DNA from: Desulfobacteraceae bacterium
GTDB lineage: Bacteria > Desulfobacterota > DSM-4660 > Desulfatiglandales > Desulfatiglandaceae
Direction: 5' to 3'
Assembly: GCA_030589715.1 (NCBI GenBank)
Contig: JAUUVE010000128.1
Span: 1 to 6,374 of the forward strand
DNA length: 6,374 nucleotides
Shown here piece by piece: positions 5,996 through 6,374 of this stretch. Within the stretch, counting starts at the first letter, position 1. Every line of letters starts with the position of its first letter. A program made the position numbers and the translations under genes. Under the pieces are notes generated by a model. The model had not been told where the DNA came from. It did not search any database and saw nothing but the letters and a program-made list of their open reading frames with translations.

Positions 5996-6374
5996 TTAGC
6001 CGTTCCAATGATCAGGGAAAGCAGCCATTAGGGAAATCAATTGGTCATTTTCCTCAGGTGCTCGAAGCCCCACGCGGAAGAAGTTGTCCTCAAGGCCGGG
6101 AAAGTTCCTGCAGTCTCTCAGGTAAACGCCGTTGGAAAGGAGGTGGCGCAACAGATCGTCCAGGCTGCCGGTCTTGGTCCACTGGCATAGGATGAAATTG
6201 GCTGACGGAGGAAATGGGATAACCCCGTCCTGTTCCTGAAGCCCCATAAAGATACGCGCGCGTTCCTTCGCCGTCACGGCACTGGTCTCCTGTTCATAAT
6301 GGGAGCATCCCAAGAGGAGAGGAGCGATTCGATCTGCTACCCCATTTACAGTCCAGGGTTCTTTGGCCGCCCTA
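5996..6374 (-). CDS. cobD: Threonine-phosphate decarboxylase CobD (histidinol-phosphate aminotransferase-like), 5'-partial
   Basis: Only the C-terminal 125 or so residues are in the window; the frame stays open to the right edge. The TTG near 6313 that could be taken as a start is internal, because upstream codons in the same frame encode EPWTVNGVAD, the conserved PW(S/T)VN segment that follows the PLP-lysine region in this family. Further on come the FPPSANFILC strand, GVYLRDCRNFPGL and NFFRVGLRAPEEND, the last carrying the arginine that holds the substrate carboxylate in fold-type I aminotransferases. RDC-NFPGL before FFRV is characteristic of CobD rather than HisC. The PLP enzyme decarboxylates L-threonine-O-3-phosphate to (R)-1-amino-2-propanol phosphate, the substrate of CbiB. 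The PLP lysine itself lies outside the window. The gene is separated from cbiB by 85 bases on the same strand, wider than the other gaps of the operon. Confidence 0.92.
   Translation of the reverse strand, partial: RAAKEPWTVNGVADRIAPLLLGCSHYEQETSAVTAKERARIFMGLQEQDGVIPFPPSANFILCQWTKTGSLDDLLRHLLSNGVYLRDCRNFPGLEDNFFRVGLRAPEENDQLISLMAAFPDHWNG

Noticed and set aside
5996..6313. Separate 105-residue gene starting at the TTG at 6313.
   Set aside because: The same frame continues to the window edge with the conserved PW-VN segment of CobD, so this is the tail of a longer gene.

Overview
The window reads as chromosomal DNA of an anaerobic, diderm bacterium. My best guess is a sulfate-reducing or syntrophic Desulfobacterota-type lineage, but that is inference. 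It rests on a methyltransferase-like UroD-family gene, an FmdE zinc-ribbon remnant, anaerobic-type (CbiB/CobD) cobalamin genes, and a periplasmic binding protein with a cleavable signal peptide and no lipobox. I see no rRNA, tRNA, CRISPR array, insertion sequence or phage gene.

Left part (1-1864). A UroD-superfamily gene on the plus strand enters from outside the window and ends at 834. A 318-aa ketopantoate-reductase-family gene on the minus strand converges on it (866-1822). That gene has a good ribosome binding site and a perfect TATAAT -10 box, and appears to be transcribed alone.

Middle (1823-2157). This gap of about 335 bases between coding regions holds the minus-strand promoter just described and an imperfect inverted repeat at 1895-1930. 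It also holds a plus-strand remnant (1935-2141) that encodes the C-terminal zinc ribbon of an FmdE-like protein without its N-terminal core or an obvious start.

Right part (2158-6374). A tightly packed minus-strand operon is read in the order cobD (partial, running off the window), cbiB, btuF, btuC, btuD. CobD makes (R)-1-amino-2-propanol phosphate and CbiB joins it to adenosylcobyric acid. BtuF, BtuC and BtuD form an ABC importer for cobalamin or incomplete corrinoids. Corrinoid import next to the nucleotide-loop arm-building steps suggests that imported corrinoids are rebuilt, or that import and synthesis are co-expressed. A promoter or cobalamin riboswitch, if present, would lie beyond 6374.

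Most of the window is conventional. The items most worth a second look are the FmdE zinc-ribbon remnant, the altered substrate-site residues of the PanE-like protein, the heptamer tandem repeat between cobD and cbiB, and the small inverted repeats in two leader regions. I do not see a convincing undescribed system.
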